This document shows positions 19,839 to 29,992 of a stretch of 64,000 nucleotides of DNA, in pieces. The notes below the pieces were generated by a model that was not told the origin of the DNA, searched no databases, and saw only the letters and a list, made by a program, of their open reading frames with translations. Made by a program: the position numbers and the translations under genes. Source of the stretch: Blattabacterium cuenoti (GTDB lineage: Bacteria > Bacteroidota > Bacteroidia > Flavobacteriales > Blattabacteriaceae). The stretch is taken from contig NZ_CP059215.1 of assembly GCF_014252295.1 (NCBI RefSeq), positions 389,681 to 453,680 on the forward strand. The letters are read 5' to 3'. Each line of letters opens with the position of its first letter. Position 1 is the first letter of the stretch.

Positions 19839-20560
19839 AATTTTTTATTTATAGAATTTTTATTTTCACGTTCACTTTGATTAATCATAATTCCATTATG
19901 AATAGCCTTTGTTACATATTTTAAAATAATATCTATAGATTTAGATGAATCATCATTAGAAGGAATGGGAAAATGAATCTCATTAGGATCTGTGTTTGTA
20001 TCTACCATAGCAAATATTGGTATTTTCAATATTTTAGCTTCCGTTAAAGCTATTTTTTCTTTATTTGGATCTACCAAAAAAATACCACCTGGTATATGAT
20101 TCATATTTGAAATACTCCCTAAATTTTTATGTAGTTTTTCATACAATCTATTAATTAATAATCTTTCTTTTTTTGACAAAGTATTAAAAGTTCCATTTTT
20201 CTTCATTTTCTCTATACTATTCATTTTTTTCACAGATTTTCTAATAGTTGCAAAATTTGTTAAAAAACCTCCAAGCCATCTTTCTGTTACACATGGCATA
20301 TTTATACTTTTTGCATAAAAAAAAACCTTTTCTTTAGCTTGATCTTTAGTTCCTACTAGCAATATTTTTTTTCCAATTGTTGCTATCTTTTTTAATTCAT
20401 TGCAAGCTTCTTCTAATTTTAAAATTGTTTTTGATAAATCTATAATATGAATTCCACCTTTTTTCATAAAAATAAAAGAACGCATATTAGGATTCCATTT
20501 ACGTGCAATATGTCCAAAATGAACTCCAGCCTTCAGTAATTCTTGAGTGTTAACTTTCAT
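19835..20560 (-). CDS. rpsB: 30S ribosomal protein S2
   Basis: S2 joins the 30S late, near the mRNA exit. The chosen ATG gives MKVNTQELLKAGVHFGHIAR, the standard S2 N-terminus, and leaves a 19-base gap to rpsI. An upstream in-frame ATG (20656) would add 32 Lys-rich residues inside rpsI and is unlikely. RKWNPNMRSFIFMKKGGIHI, VTERWLGGFLTNFATIRKSV and PIFAMVDTNTDPNEIHFPIP are diagnostic. The 241-residue length is normal. Confidence 0.96.
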   Translation of the reverse strand: MKVNTQELLKAGVHFGHIARKWNPNMRSFIFMKKGGIHIIDLSKTILKLEEACNELKKIATIGKKILLVGTKDQAKEKVFFYAKSINMPCVTERWLGGFLTNFATIRKSVKKMNSIEKMKKNGTFNTLSKKERLLINRLYEKLHKNLGSISNMNHIPGGIFLVDPNKEKIALTEAKILKIPIFAMVDTNTDPNEIHFPIPSNDDSSKSIDIILKYVTKAIHNGIMINQSERENKNSINKKL

Positions 20561-20579
20561 TTTATTTCTCAATTTTTTT

Positions 20580-20960
20580 CTATCTTTTTGAAAATTGATA
20601 TTTTTTTCTCGCTTTTTTCTGACCAAATTTTTTTCTTTCAACTTCTCTGGAATCACGAGTTAACAATCCTTCGGATTTCAATTTTTTTCTATTCTTCATA
20701 TCTAATTGACAAAGTGCACGAGAAATCGCAAGACGAATTGCTTCTGCTTGTCCATTAAAACCACCTCCTAGTACTTTTACTTTTACATCAAATTGATCCA
20801 ATTTATCAATAATCTTAATGGGATACAAAATTTTTTGATAAACGTATTTTGGAAAATATTGATCAATTTTCTTTTTATTAACAACAATTAATCCTTTTCC
20901 TGGTTTTAAATATATTCTAGCAAGAGATCTTTTTCTTCTTCCTATGGTATGATATATCAT
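20580..20960 (-). CDS. rpsI: 30S ribosomal protein S9
   Basis: S9 reaches the P-site with its C-terminal tail. The 126 residues begin TIGRRKRSLARIYLKPGKG after a short lead, with KVLGGGFNGQAEAIRLAISR in the centre and the C-terminal ERKKFGQKKARKKYQFSKR ending in the conserved Lys-Arg. It overlaps rplM by four bases, the universal rplM-rpsI pair. Confidence 0.97.
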   Translation of the reverse strand: MIYHTIGRRKRSLARIYLKPGKGLIVVNKKKIDQYFPKYVYQKILYPIKIIDKLDQFDVKVKVLGGGFNGQAEAIRLAISRALCQLDMKNRKKLKSEGLLTRDSREVERKKFGQKKARKKYQFSKR

Positions 20961-21400
20961 GATTTTAATAAAATAGGTTTTTGAGATTCATGTTTGTGTT
21001 GAGATTTATGATACACATGCAATTTTTTCAAAATTAAATGTCTTAAACGATTTTTAGGAAGCATTCCTTTTACTGCTTTGTGTATTAAAATCCTGGAATC
21101 TTTATCAAACAAATTTTTAACAGAAGTCGTTTTTTGTCCCCCTGGGTATCCAGTATAATGAATATACTCTTTATTATTCCACTTTTTTCCGGTAAGTCTA
21201 ATATTATTAGAATTAATCACAATTACATGATCTCCACAATCTATATGAGGAGAAAAAAAAGGCTTATGTTTTCCTCGTAAAATCAAAGCTATTTTAGAAG
21301 AAAATCTTCCAAGAATTTGATCAGTAGCATCCATTATTAACCATGACTTGACTATTAAATTTTTTTTGATTGAAACTGTTTTTAAACTTAATGAATCCAT
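20957..21400 (-). CDS. rplM: 50S ribosomal protein L13
   Basis: L13 is an early large-subunit assembly protein. The 147 residues contain KSWLIMDATDQILGRFSSKI, ALILRGKHKPFFSPHIDCGD, HVIVINSNNIRLTGKKWNNK and LPKNRLRHLILKKLHVY, all family landmarks. It is the first gene of the minus-strand supercluster. The 208-base region up to the divergent dnaK should hold its promoter, but I found no convincing TAnnTTTG element there on the minus strand. Confidence 0.97.
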   Translation of the reverse strand: MDSLSLKTVSIKKNLIVKSWLIMDATDQILGRFSSKIALILRGKHKPFFSPHIDCGDHVIVINSNNIRLTGKKWNNKEYIHYTGYPGGQKTTSVKNLFDKDSRILIHKAVKGMLPKNRLRHLILKKLHVYHKSQHKHESQKPILLKS

Positions 21401-21498
21401 TTTCTTTTTATTGTAACCTGTAATATAATAAGAAATTTTAAGAATATTTATACTAAATGACTTTTTGGCATAAAAAACTTTTTTTTCAAAAGCTTTTT

Positions 21499-21513
21499 AA
21501 TGTCATACATTAT
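21499..21513 (+). promoter_or_regulatory. Imperfect inverted repeat upstream of dnaK
   Basis: TAATG-TCATA-CATTA forms five-base arms around a five-base centre, about 49 bases upstream of the -24 element. It shares TGTCATA with the inverted repeat upstream of groES. It could be an activator-binding site; short AT-rich repeats are also common by chance. Confidence 0.3.
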
Positions 21514-21548
21514 ACTTGGTTATTTATAAAAAGTTTTATTTTCATTAA

Positions 21549-21564
21549 TGGCATAATGATTGGA
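21549..21564 (+). promoter_or_regulatory. Candidate sigma-54-like (-24/-12) promoter of dnaK
   Basis: TGGCAT, five bases, TTGGA lies 46 bases before the dnaK ATG (measured from the second base of the -12 dinucleotide). The consensus is TGGCAC, five bases, TTGCA. The -24 half and spacing fit, but the -12 GC is GG here, so it is imperfect. A predicted start near 21575 gives a 34-base leader, the same as for groES. A weak vegetative -7-like TATACTTG at 21511-21518 is an alternative. Confidence 0.45.
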
Positions 21565-21608
21565 GATCTATTATAAACAATTAACTAATGTGAAAAAACG
21601 AAACAAAA

Positions 21609-23528
21609 ATGAGTAAAATTATAGGAATAGATTTAGGAACAACAAATTCTTGTGTTGCTGTTATGGAAATAAATGATCCTGTTGTAATACCAAATTCGGA
21701 AGGAAAAAGAACTACTCCATCGATAATTGCTTTTGTAGAAGGAGGAGAAAGGAAGATAGGAGATCCGGCAAAAAGACAAGCGGTTACTAATCCACAAAAA
21801 ACTATTTTTTCCATTAAACGTTTTATGGGTAGAATGTATTCTGAAGTTGCAGAAGAATTAAAACATATTCCCTACAAAGTAATAAAAGGAGGAAATAATA
21901 CACCACGTGTTGATATAGAAAAAAGATTATACGCTCCTCAAGAAATATCGGCAATGATATTACAAAAAATGAAAAAAACAGCTGAAGATTATTTAGGAGA
22001 AGAAGTAAGCAGAGCCGTTATTACAGTTCCAGCCTACTTTAATGATGCACAAAGACAAGCTACCAAAGAATCTGGGGAAATAGCTGGCTTAAAAGTAGAA
22101 AGAATTATCAATGAACCTACAGCAGCAGCTTTAGCTTATGGATTAGATAAAAGTAATCAAAATAAAAAAATAGCTGTGTATGATTTAGGAGGAGGAACAT
22201 TTGATGTTTCTATTTTAGAATTAGGAGATGGTGTCTTTGAAGTTCTTTCTACAAATGGAGATACTCACCTAGGTGGTGATGATTTTGATCAAGTAATAAT
22301 TGATCATTTAGCAAATGAATTTCAATCTAAAGAAAGACTAGATCTAAGAAAGGATCCTATGGCCTTACAACGTTTAAAAGAAGCTTCTGAAAAAGCAAAA
22401 ATAGAATTATCTTCCTCTAATAGAACAGAAATTAACCTTCCATATATTACAGCAACAGAATCTGGACCTAAACATTTAGTTGTTACATTAACTCGTGCAA
22501 AATTTGAACAATTATCAGAAAAATTAATACAACGTTCTATTAATCCTTGTTCTAAAGCTTTGAATGATGCAAAATTAACAACTAAAGATATAGATGAAAT
22601 TATTTTAGTAGGAGGATCTACACGTATACCAAAAGTACAAGAAGAAGTAGAGAAATTTTTTAAAAAAAAGCCTTCTAAAGGAGTCAATCCAGATGAGGTA
22701 GTAGCTATAGGTGCCGCTATTCAAGGAGGAGTTTTAAGTGGAGATGTCCAAAATGTATTACTATTAGATGTCACTCCTTTATCCTTAGGTATTGAAACTT
22801 TGGGAGGAGTTTTTACAAAACTTATTGAGTCTAATACTACCATTCCTACTAAAAAATCTGAAACTTTTTCTACAGCAGCTGATAATCAATCAGCAGTAAC
22901 TATACGTGTAGGGCAAGGAGAAAGACCTATTTTTAATGATAATAAGGAAATTGGGAGATTTGATTTAGTAGATATACCACCAGCACCGAGAGGAATCCCT
23001 CAAATAGAAGTAACTTTTGATATAGATGCCAATGGAATATTGAATGTATCCGCAAAAGATAAAGGAACAGGAAAAGAACAATCTATACGAATTGAAACTT
23101 CTTCAGGATTAAATCAAGAAGAAATAGAAAGAATGAAAAAGGAAGCAGAAAACAATGCTCAAAAAGATGAAAAAATAAAAAAAGAAATAGAAAAATTAAA
23201 TTCTGCTGATAATCTAATTTTTCAATCTGAAAAACAATTGAAAGATTATGGAAATAAATTATCAGAAAATAATAAAAAGAATATAGAAACTTCTTTAGAA
23301 GAATTAAAAAAAGCTCATTCAGAGAAAAATTTTTCTTCTATCGATAATAGTATTAAAAAATTAAATGAAGCTTGGGCTAATGCGTCTCAAGAACTCTATC
23401 CAGGAAAAGAAAATGAAAAAACAGAAATAAATAAAAAAGAAAAAGAAAATGATAAAAAAAATGATAATGATAATAAAAATAAAGGGAATGAAAATGTACA
23501 AGATGTTGATTATGAAGAAGTAAAATAA
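21609..23528 (+). CDS. dnaK: Chaperone protein DnaK (Hsp70)
   Basis: ATP-dependent chaperone that folds and refolds cytoplasmic proteins. The ATPase domain shows [18 protein letters not shown] at the start, [34 protein letters not shown] and [19 protein letters not shown]. The substrate domain has [18 protein letters not shown]. The C-terminal lid ends in a Lys/Asn/Glu-rich stretch and [10 protein letters not shown]. At 639 residues it is full length. It stands alone with its own promoter region; grpE and dnaJ are not in this window. Endosymbionts typically express it very highly (general knowledge). Confidence 0.98.
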   Translation: MSKIIGIDLGTTNSCVAVMEINDPVVIPNSEGKRTTPSIIAFVEGGERKIGDPAKRQAVTNPQKTIFSIKRFMGRMYSEVAEELKHIPYKVIKGGNNTPRVDIEKRLYAPQEISAMILQKMKKTAEDYLGEEVSRAVITVPAYFNDAQRQATKESGEIAGLKVERIINEPTAAALAYGLDKSNQNKKIAVYDLGGGTFDVSILELGDGVFEVLSTNGDTHLGGDDFDQVIIDHLANEFQSKERLDLRKDPMALQRLKEASEKAKIELSSSNRTEINLPYITATESGPKHLVVTLTRAKFEQLSEKLIQRSINPCSKALNDAKLTTKDIDEIILVGGSTRIPKVQEEVEKFFKKKPSKGVNPDEVVAIGAAIQGGVLSGDVQNVLLLDVTPLSLGIETLGGVFTKLIESNTTIPTKKSETFSTAADNQSAVTIRVGQGERPIFNDNKEIGRFDLVDIPPAPRGIPQIEVTFDIDANGILNVSAKDKGTGKEQSIRIETSSGLNQEEIERMKKEAENNAQKDEKIKKEIEKLNSADNLIFQSEKQLKDYGNKLSENNKKNIETSLEELKKAHSEKNFSSIDNSIKKLNEAWANASQELYPGKENEKTEINKKEKENDKKNDNDNKNKGNENVQDVDYEEVK

Positions 23529-23552
23529 ATCGTTTAAAATAAAGGGAGTTGA

Positions 23553-24224
23553 TTATGATCGGATAATGGAAATTTCTGTTTCCCCTCCGGAAACTTTTTC
23601 TCCCTTCTTCACTAATATTAAAGAATTTAAAGGTAAAAAAATATCAATTCTAGATCCAAACTTGATAAATCCAAACTCTTCACCTTTTTTTATTACAGAA
23701 TTTTTCTTTGCATAAAGAATAATACGTCTAGCTAAAAATCCTGCTATTTGCCTAAATAATATTTTATTTTTATTATTTGTTTCAACAACAATAGTAGTGT
23801 GTTCGTTCTCTAACGATGACTTCTTTAACCAAGCTATAAAATATTTTCCTGTATGATACTTCGTATATATTACTTTACCAGAAACAGGATATCTATTTAC
23901 ATGAACATCAAAAGGAGACATAAAAATAGAAATACATATACACTTGTTTTTTAAAAATTCAGTTTCAAAAATATTTTGTATTTCAACAATTTTACCATCA
24001 GCTGGGGATACAATTATTTCTTTTTTTTTATCATAAAAATTTTCATCATAAAAAAATTTTTTTGGATTTCTAAAAAAAAAAATTAAAAAAACATAAAAGA
24101 CAACTAAAAAAATAGATAATAAAAAAAAAATTACACTAGAAAATATGAAGAAAAAAATAAATATTAATAATAATATTATCATCAAAGTATAAGATAATAA
24201 TGATGTTCCCTCTCTATGAATCAT
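23553..24224 (-). CDS. psd: Phosphatidylserine decarboxylase
   Basis: Converts phosphatidylserine to phosphatidylethanolamine at the inner membrane. The 223-residue form is the short family with N-terminal membrane segments (about residues 10-50), VSPADGKIVEI, ISIFMSPFDVHVNRYPVSGK (near 120) and FIKFGSRIDIFLP, where Gly-Ser is the self-cleavage site giving the pyruvoyl group. It is 12 bases downstream of cdsA, making a phospholipid pair, and converges on dnaK with only a 24-base gap. Confidence 0.95.
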   Translation of the reverse strand: MIHREGTSLLSYTLMIILLLIFIFFFIFSSVIFFLLSIFLVVFYVFLIFFFRNPKKFFYDENFYDKKKEIIVSPADGKIVEIQNIFETEFLKNKCICISIFMSPFDVHVNRYPVSGKVIYTKYHTGKYFIAWLKKSSLENEHTTIVVETNNKNKILFRQIAGFLARRIILYAKKNSVIKKGEEFGFIKFGSRIDIFLPLNSLILVKKGEKVSGGETEISIIRS

Positions 24225-24236
24225 GTTAATAGATTT

Positions 24237-25055
24237 TTAAAAAAGATAAATAACACTAATTACTATTACAGCTATAATTGGAATAACAAAAATAAAACTA
24301 TCCAATCTATCTAAAAATCCACCATGTCCAGGAAATAATATTCCAGAATCTTTGACATTATAAGATCTCTTAATAAGAGATTCAATAAGATCTCCAATAG
24401 TAGAAAAAATAGGAATCATAAAAGATAGAATAAACCAATATTTTTCTCCCCAAATTTTGTAGAAAAAAAAACCTATTATTAAACAAAATAATAAACCTCC
24501 AATAAAACCTTCTACTGATTTTTTAGGAGAAATAGATACAGCTATTTTTTTCTTTCCCCATTTTTTTCCAATCAAATAGGATAAAGTGTCATTTGTCCAT
24601 ATTAATATAAAAATACCTAAAATTATTTCTTTTCCATGATTTATGGAAGAATAAATATAAGAAGCTAAATAAAAAGGAATTATGATGTATACAAATCCAA
24701 AAGTTAAATGACTTATTTGTTTTATTTTTTCTCTATGAGAATGTTTTTTAGAAAACAATTGAATAATGAAAAAAGTTATAGAATAAAGAACGAAACATAC
24801 CATATACAGAATAAGTCCTTTGTTTATAAAAACGTCCATTAATACAGAAAATAAAAAAAACAAAGAAGCTATTTTAACTAAAAAAATATCAGTTTCTAAT
24901 ATTATTAAAAATTCAAATAAACAAAAAAAAGATAACATCATCATTACAATTCTGAATATCTTTTCTCCTTTTTCAATAGAAAAAATAATTAAAAAAACAT
25001 AAATAAAACCAGTAATAAATCTTATTAAAAAGTTTAAATCTTTCTTTTTTTTCAT
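24237..25055 (-). CDS. cdsA: Phosphatidate cytidylyltransferase
   Basis: Makes CDP-diacylglycerol from phosphatidic acid and CTP, the entry step of phospholipid synthesis upstream of Psd. The 272 residues are mostly hydrophobic with about seven to eight membrane segments. The C-terminal part has LIWTNDTLSYLIGKKWGKKK, ISPKKSVEGFIGGLL and the family signature SLIKRSYNVKDSGILFPGHGG followed by LDRLDS. CTP would come from PyrG nearby. It follows ftsH by 36 bases. Confidence 0.95.
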   Translation of the reverse strand: MKKKKDLNFLIRFITGFIYVFLIIFSIEKGEKIFRIVMMMLSFFCLFEFLIILETDIFLVKIASLFFLFSVLMDVFINKGLILYMVCFVLYSITFFIIQLFSKKHSHREKIKQISHLTFGFVYIIIPFYLASYIYSSINHGKEIILGIFILIWTNDTLSYLIGKKWGKKKIAVSISPKKSVEGFIGGLLFCLIIGFFFYKIWGEKYWFILSFMIPIFSTIGDLIESLIKRSYNVKDSGILFPGHGGFLDRLDSFIFVIPIIAVIVISVIYLF

Positions 25056-25091
25056 TTTCTTTCAATTTCAAATTGAAAAATGTGAAAATAA

Positions 25092-27044
25092 CTAAGAAAT
25101 ATTTCCTAACATATCTCCAATTTCATCAGGATAAGGTCTTTCTCCAAACATTTTTTTTAAATCTTCTCTAAAAAGAACTTCTTTTTCTAAGAGTTCATTA
25201 GCTAACATAGATAGCTTTTTTTCATTATTTTTCAATATATCCTTGGCTCTTTGATACTGTTCTTTTATAATTTTTGATATTTCTTCATCTATAATCTGAG
25301 CTGTTTTTTCACTATAAGGTTTAGAAAAGGAAAATTCATTTTGACCTGTAGAATCATAATAAGAAATATTTCCAATCCTCTCATTCAATCCAAATATTGC
25401 TACCATAGATTGTGCTTGTTTAGTTACTCTTTCTAAATCATTCAACGCTCCTGTAGAAACATTACTAAAAATAATTTCCTCTGCTGATCTTCCTGCTAGT
25501 AAAGCACAAATTTCATCCTTCATTTGTTCCGGAGTAGTTATCTGTCTTTCTTCTGGAAGATACCATGCAGATCCAAGAGATCTTCCTCTCGGAACTATAG
25601 TAACCTTTACTAAAGGAGAAGCATGTTCTAACAACCAACTTATTATAGCATGACCTGCTTCATGATAAGCAATTCTCTTTTTTTCATTTGGTTTAATAAT
25701 CTTATTTTTTTTTTCTAAACCTCCTATAATACGATCTATTGCATCTAAAAAATCTTGGTTCTCTATTTCAGATCTATCTTTTCTTGCTGCAATAAGAGCA
25801 GATTCATTACAAACATTTGCTATATCTGCTCCACTAAATCCTGGAGTTTGTCTAGATAAAAAATCTATGTCCACATTATTAGATAATACCAATTTTTGAA
25901 GATGAACTTTAAATATTTCTTTTCTTTCATTTAATTCAGGAGGATCTACTAATATAGTTCGATCAAAACGTCCAGGACGAAGTAATGCTTTATCCAAAAT
26001 ATCTGATCTATTTGTAGCTGCTAAAACAATTACATTTGTGTTAGTTCCAAATCCATCCATTTCTGTTAACAATTGATTCAAAGTATTTTCTCTTTCATCA
26101 TTTGATCCAGCTATACTACTTTTTCCTCTTGCTCTTCCTATTGCATCAATTTCATCAATAAATATTATGCATGGAGACTTTTCTTTAGCTTTTTCAAATA
26201 AATCTCTTACTCTAGAAGCTCCAACTCCCACAAACATTTCTACAAAATCTGAACCTGATAAAGAAAAAAATGGAACTTTAGCTTCTCCAGCAACAGCTTT
26301 TGCTAATAAAGTCTTTCCTGTTCCTGGAGCACCTATTAATAAAGCTCCTTTTGGTATTTTACCTCCAAGTTTAGTATATTTTTGAGGACTTTTTAAAAAT
26401 TCTACTATTTCTTGAACTTCTTCTTTTGCTCCTTCTAATCCAGCTACATCTTTAAATGTAATTTTTACATTATCATTTTCATCAAATAATCTAGCTCTAG
26501 ATTTTCCTATATTGAATATTTGACTTCCTGGACCTCCACTTGTAGAACCTATTCTTCTAAAAAGAAAAATCCAAAAAATGATTAACAACATAAAAAATAT
26601 ACCATAATCAAAGAAAAATTTAGTTATTGTATATTCTTGCTGATTTTTAAAATCGATAATAGTATTCAGATTATACTTTTTTTTATATTCTTCAAATTTT
26701 GTTTGGAAAAACTGTAAATCTCCAATTTCAAATTCATATCGTAAAGATTGTGCAATGAATTTTTTTTCATCATCATCTTTTTCTCTACTGAATGCAGGAT
26801 TTGTCGAATTTATTTCATTTAAATCTAAAAATTCTTTTTTTAAATAAACATGCACTATTTCTCTATGTTTAACTATAATTTTTTGAACTTCTCCTTTTGA
26901 CAAAATATCAAAAAAAGTATCCTGATCTATTTTTTTAGGACTTGAAAAAGAAGATTTAAAAAAAAATATTCCAAGAAATATAGCAAATATGACTGCATAT
27001 ACCCAAAAAAAATTATTCTTGCTTTTGGCTTTTTTATCTATCAT
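25092..27044 (-). CDS. ftsH: ATP-dependent zinc metalloprotease FtsH
   Basis: Membrane-bound AAA protease for quality control. The 650 residues have an N-terminal membrane segment (about 12-30), a periplasmic part, a second segment (about 143-163), the Walker A GAPGTGKT at 238-245, Walker [13 protein letters not shown], the second region of homology [12 protein letters not shown], and the zinc motif HEAGH with downstream [11 protein letters not shown]. All catalytic motifs are intact. It lies between rsfS and cdsA, a common Bacteroidetes order. Confidence 0.97.
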   Translation of the reverse strand: MIDKKAKSKNNFFWVYAVIFAIFLGIFFFKSSFSSPKKIDQDTFFDILSKGEVQKIIVKHREIVHVYLKKEFLDLNEINSTNPAFSREKDDDEKKFIAQSLRYEFEIGDLQFFQTKFEEYKKKYNLNTIIDFKNQQEYTITKFFFDYGIFFMLLIIFWIFLFRRIGSTSGGPGSQIFNIGKSRARLFDENDNVKITFKDVAGLEGAKEEVQEIVEFLKSPQKYTKLGGKIPKGALLIGAPGTGKTLLAKAVAGEAKVPFFSLSGSDFVEMFVGVGASRVRDLFEKAKEKSPCIIFIDEIDAIGRARGKSSIAGSNDERENTLNQLLTEMDGFGTNTNVIVLAATNRSDILDKALLRPGRFDRTILVDPPELNERKEIFKVHLQKLVLSNNVDIDFLSRQTPGFSGADIANVCNESALIAARKDRSEIENQDFLDAIDRIIGGLEKKNKIIKPNEKKRIAYHEAGHAIISWLLEHASPLVKVTIVPRGRSLGSAWYLPEERQITTPEQMKDEICALLAGRSAEEIIFSNVSTGALNDLERVTKQAQSMVAIFGLNERIGNISYYDSTGQNEFSFSKPYSEKTAQIIDEEISKIIKEQYQRAKDILKNNEKKLSMLANELLEKEVLFREDLKKMFGERPYPDEIGDMLGNIS

Positions 27045-27098
27045 ATAGGTTTCCTCATTATTTATCTAATTTAAATCAAAACCAAATCTCAAATTTTA

Positions 27099-27419
27099 TT
27101 ATGAATTTTGATTCCAAAGATTCTCTATATTATAATATAATCTTGATTCTTTTTGAAAAATGTGTACGACAATAGAAATATAATCTACTAATATCCATTT
27201 TTTACTTTTCAATCCTTCTATATGCCAAGGTTTTTCTTGTAATTTCTGAAATATAGTATTTTCTATAGATTGAGAAATGGCATAAATTTGATTGTAAGAA
27301 TCTCCGTTACAAATAACAAAATAATCACAAATAAAATTTTTTCTATTTTTTAAATTTATAATGGAAATATCTTTTCCTTTAACCATTTGAATTCCTTCTA
27401 TGATTTTTTTTAATAACAA
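27099..27419 (-). CDS. rsfS: Ribosomal silencing factor RsfS
   Basis: RsfS binds L14 and blocks subunit joining during starvation. The 106 residues contain VKGKDISIINLKNRKNFICD, YFVICNGDSYNQIYAISQSI and PWHIEGLKSKKWILVDYISI, a diverged version of the family core. The usual aspartate of YVICSGSS-type motifs is preserved in CDYFVICNGDS. It is directly upstream of ftsH, the normal Bacteroidetes neighbour, and divergent from the biotin ligase gene. Confidence 0.9.
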   Translation of the reverse strand: MLLKKIIEGIQMVKGKDISIINLKNRKNFICDYFVICNGDSYNQIYAISQSIENTIFQKLQEKPWHIEGLKSKKWILVDYISIVVHIFQKESRLYYNIENLWNQNS

Positions 27420-27530
27420 AATAAATATTATTTAATATTAACTTTTTTTCAATTTTTTATCAAAAGACAAAAATAAGGTTTTCGTTTTAAAGAATTTAAA
27501 TTTTTCAATATAAAACATTTATCAAATCTT

Positions 27531-28279
27531 ATGAAAAAATATATTTGGCCTATACATTTAATTCTATTACAAAAAGTTAATTCTACAAACCAATATTCTA
27601 GAAGATATATTTATAAAAAAAAAATTGGATAGTTATTTGGTCAACAAATCAAATTCAAGGAATAGGAGTTGGAAAAAATTTATGGAATACAGAAAAAGAA
27701 AAAAATTTAACTTTTAGTATTATATTCAAACCAGTAATTTTTTTCCCCATTGAGAAAAAATATATAATTAATATTATTACGAGTAATGCAATTCATAAAA
27801 TTTTATCAAAAAAATATAAGAAAGAATTTTGGATTAAATGGCCTAATGATATTTTTTTATGTGGAAAAAAAATAGGAGGAATTTTAATAGAAAATAGTAT
27901 TTTTTTAAAAAAAATTCATACTTCTATTATTGGAGTTGGTTTAAATGTTTATCAAACAAAATTTGAAAAAGAATGGAATGCTTCTTCTTTAATAGAAATT
28001 TGTAATACAAATTTCGAACTAGATGACATTTTTTATAATATTATATATTTCATTCAAAAAGAATACTTACTTTTCATAAGTAAAGGAGAAAATTATATTA
28101 GAAAATATTACATTGACCATCTTTATTTAAAAGATAAAAATTCTATTTTTTATGTATACAAAACAAATAGTTACATTCAAGGTATAATACGGACAGTAAC
28201 AGATCAAGGTTATTTAATTGTTGAATTTAACAAAAAATTTTATTCTTTCCATCAAAAGGAAATAAAATTTATTAATTAA
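27531..28279 (+). pseudogene. birA: Biotin-protein ligase, frame broken at a 10-A run
   Basis: An ATG at 27531 opens MKKYIWPIHLILLQKVNSTN, including the STN motif of BirA, but the frame stops at a TAG (27630) just after a run of ten A at 27615-27624. In the next frame the enzyme continues without a break to 28279: WIVIWSTNQIQGIGVGKN, LTFSIIFKP, WIKWPNDIFLCGKKIGGILI, IIGVGLNVYQ and a C-terminal domain. One added A (11) would join the two parts, giving about 249 residues. The long downstream part contains no Met. Either the gene is decaying, polymerase slippage rescues it, or the run was miscounted. It would biotinylate acetyl-CoA carboxylase-type carrier proteins. Confidence 0.88.
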
Positions 28280-29992
28280 CTATTTCTTATTCTTAATACT
28301 TTTTTCTTGAATTTTTACAAGAATTTTATTTTCATCTAACATAAACTTCTTTATTAAAAATAAAAAACAAATATTAATAATATTAGAAGTAAAATAATAT
28401 AAAGATAAAGCAGAAGCGTAACTATTTATAAATAATAGCATAATAACAGGCATCAAATACAATATGAAATTTATATCTGGAATAGAATTTGAATTCTTTC
28501 CATTTTGAGAAATTTCTTTTTTATCATTATTACTTAATTTTGTATAAAACAATAATGCTAGTGAATATAATAAAGTAAGTAAACTTACATGATTTCCGTA
28601 AAAAGGAATAAAAAAAGGTAATTCAATAATTGAATCATATGATGTTAAATCTTCTACCCATAAAAAAGATTTTCCTCTTAAATTAATTATAGTAGGAAAA
28701 AATTTAAATAATGAATAAAAAATAGGAATTTGAAATAATGTAGAGATACATCCTGACATTGGACTTACTCCCGCTTTCCTATATAATTCCATCATTTTTC
28801 TTTGTTTTTGAAAAGAATTTTCATTATTTCTATATTCATTGTTTAATTTTTCTATTTCTGGCCGAATCAATTTCATGATAGCACTCAACTTATACTGCTT
28901 ATAAGTAATTGGAGATAATATCATTTTTACTACTATAGTCATTAAAATAATGATAACACCATAGTTCAAATTTGTTTTTTCCAAAAATTGAAAAATTACT
29001 AGAAAAAAATATTTATTAATCCATTTTAAAAAACCCCATCCGAATGGAATAATATTTTCAAATTCGTTTTTGTACTTTCTTAATAAATTAAAATCTAAAG
29101 GACCAAAATAAAAACGAAAAGAAAAATCAATTTCTTTATTTTCATCATTTTTTAGATAAGTTTTAAACTGAATTCTTTTCAAAAAATTTCCTAAAGAAAA
29201 ATTATCAGATCGAATAAAAACGTTTTTTAATATTTTTTCTGGTATAAATATACAAGCAAAAAATTGTTGTTTGTAAGCAATCCAATTTATATTAGATATA
29301 TTTTTTTCTTCTGTTTTTTTTTCAGATAAATATTTTACAGATGCAAAATCTTTATTAAGATTAGAATAATATGCTTGAGTGTAAGAATTTTCCCAATTTC
29401 TATCCTTTTCCAAGGATAAAATTTTTTGGTCCAAATTGATAGAAACTAATTTTTTATAAGGAAAAAAATTTGTTGTTTTTACAGAAAATCCAATATCATA
29501 TTGGTTTTTACTACCAATTTCATATATATAATCTAAAAATCCTTTTCCTAAAGGACTTTTTGCTCTCATTATAAGAATTTTAGTGCCTTTTTTTTTATTT
29601 TTAAAAAAAATAGGTTGAAAAAATAAATTTTCTGTATTAATATTCAATCCTTTTTTGTTTATAAAGGACATTCTATATAAAAGACTAGAATTTTTTACTA
29701 AAAAAAGATTTTTTGCATGATACGATAATGAAGTATCATACGCTTTATATTTTTTTAGAAGAACTTCATTTATTATTCCTCCTATATTAGATATTCTTAA
29801 TCTTAAAACATTATTTTCTAATAAAAAAAAATTATTTTTTTCTTTCCTAAAAAGAACGTCTTTTTTATAATTAAAAAATTCCTTATTTACTTTGTATTCT
29901 TTTTCTTTATTAAGAAATGTAAAAATAGTTAAAATTAACAATATAAGAAACAATCCTATTATAGAATTATAATCTAAATGTTTATTCTTCAT
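28280..29992 (-). CDS. yidC: Membrane protein insertase YidC
   Basis: Inserts and folds inner-membrane proteins, alone or with Sec. The 570 residues show an N-terminal membrane segment (about 10-25), a large periplasmic domain (about 50-310) and the C-terminal insertase core with GVIIILMTIVVKMILSPITY, RKAGVSPMSGCISTLFQIPI, the segment around LTSYDS, and a last helix pair. Slightly shorter than free-living relatives. Its stop abuts that of birA with no gap, and its start overlaps the pyrG end by four bases. Confidence 0.95.
   Translation of the reverse strand: MKNKHLDYNSIIGLFLILLILTIFTFLNKEKEYKVNKEFFNYKKDVLFRKEKNNFFLLENNVLRLRISNIGGIINEVLLKKYKAYDTSLSYHAKNLFLVKNSSLLYRMSFINKKGLNINTENLFFQPIFFKNKKKGTKILIMRAKSPLGKGFLDYIYEIGSKNQYDIGFSVKTTNFFPYKKLVSINLDQKILSLEKDRNWENSYTQAYYSNLNKDFASVKYLSEKKTEEKNISNINWIAYKQQFFACIFIPEKILKNVFIRSDNFSLGNFLKRIQFKTYLKNDENKEIDFSFRFYFGPLDFNLLRKYKNEFENIIPFGWGFLKWINKYFFLVIFQFLEKTNLNYGVIIILMTIVVKMILSPITYKQYKLSAIMKLIRPEIEKLNNEYRNNENSFQKQRKMMELYRKAGVSPMSGCISTLFQIPIFYSLFKFFPTIINLRGKSFLWVEDLTSYDSIIELPFFIPFYGNHVSLLTLLYSLALLFYTKLSNNDKKEISQNGKNSNSIPDINFILYLMPVIMLLFINSYASALSLYYFTSNIINICFLFLIKKFMLDENKILVKIQEKSIKNKK

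Noticed and set aside
21466-21481. Second TGGCAT upstream of dnaK as another -24 element
   Set aside because: At the -12 spacing it has TT with no GC or near match, so it does not form a sigma-54-type promoter.
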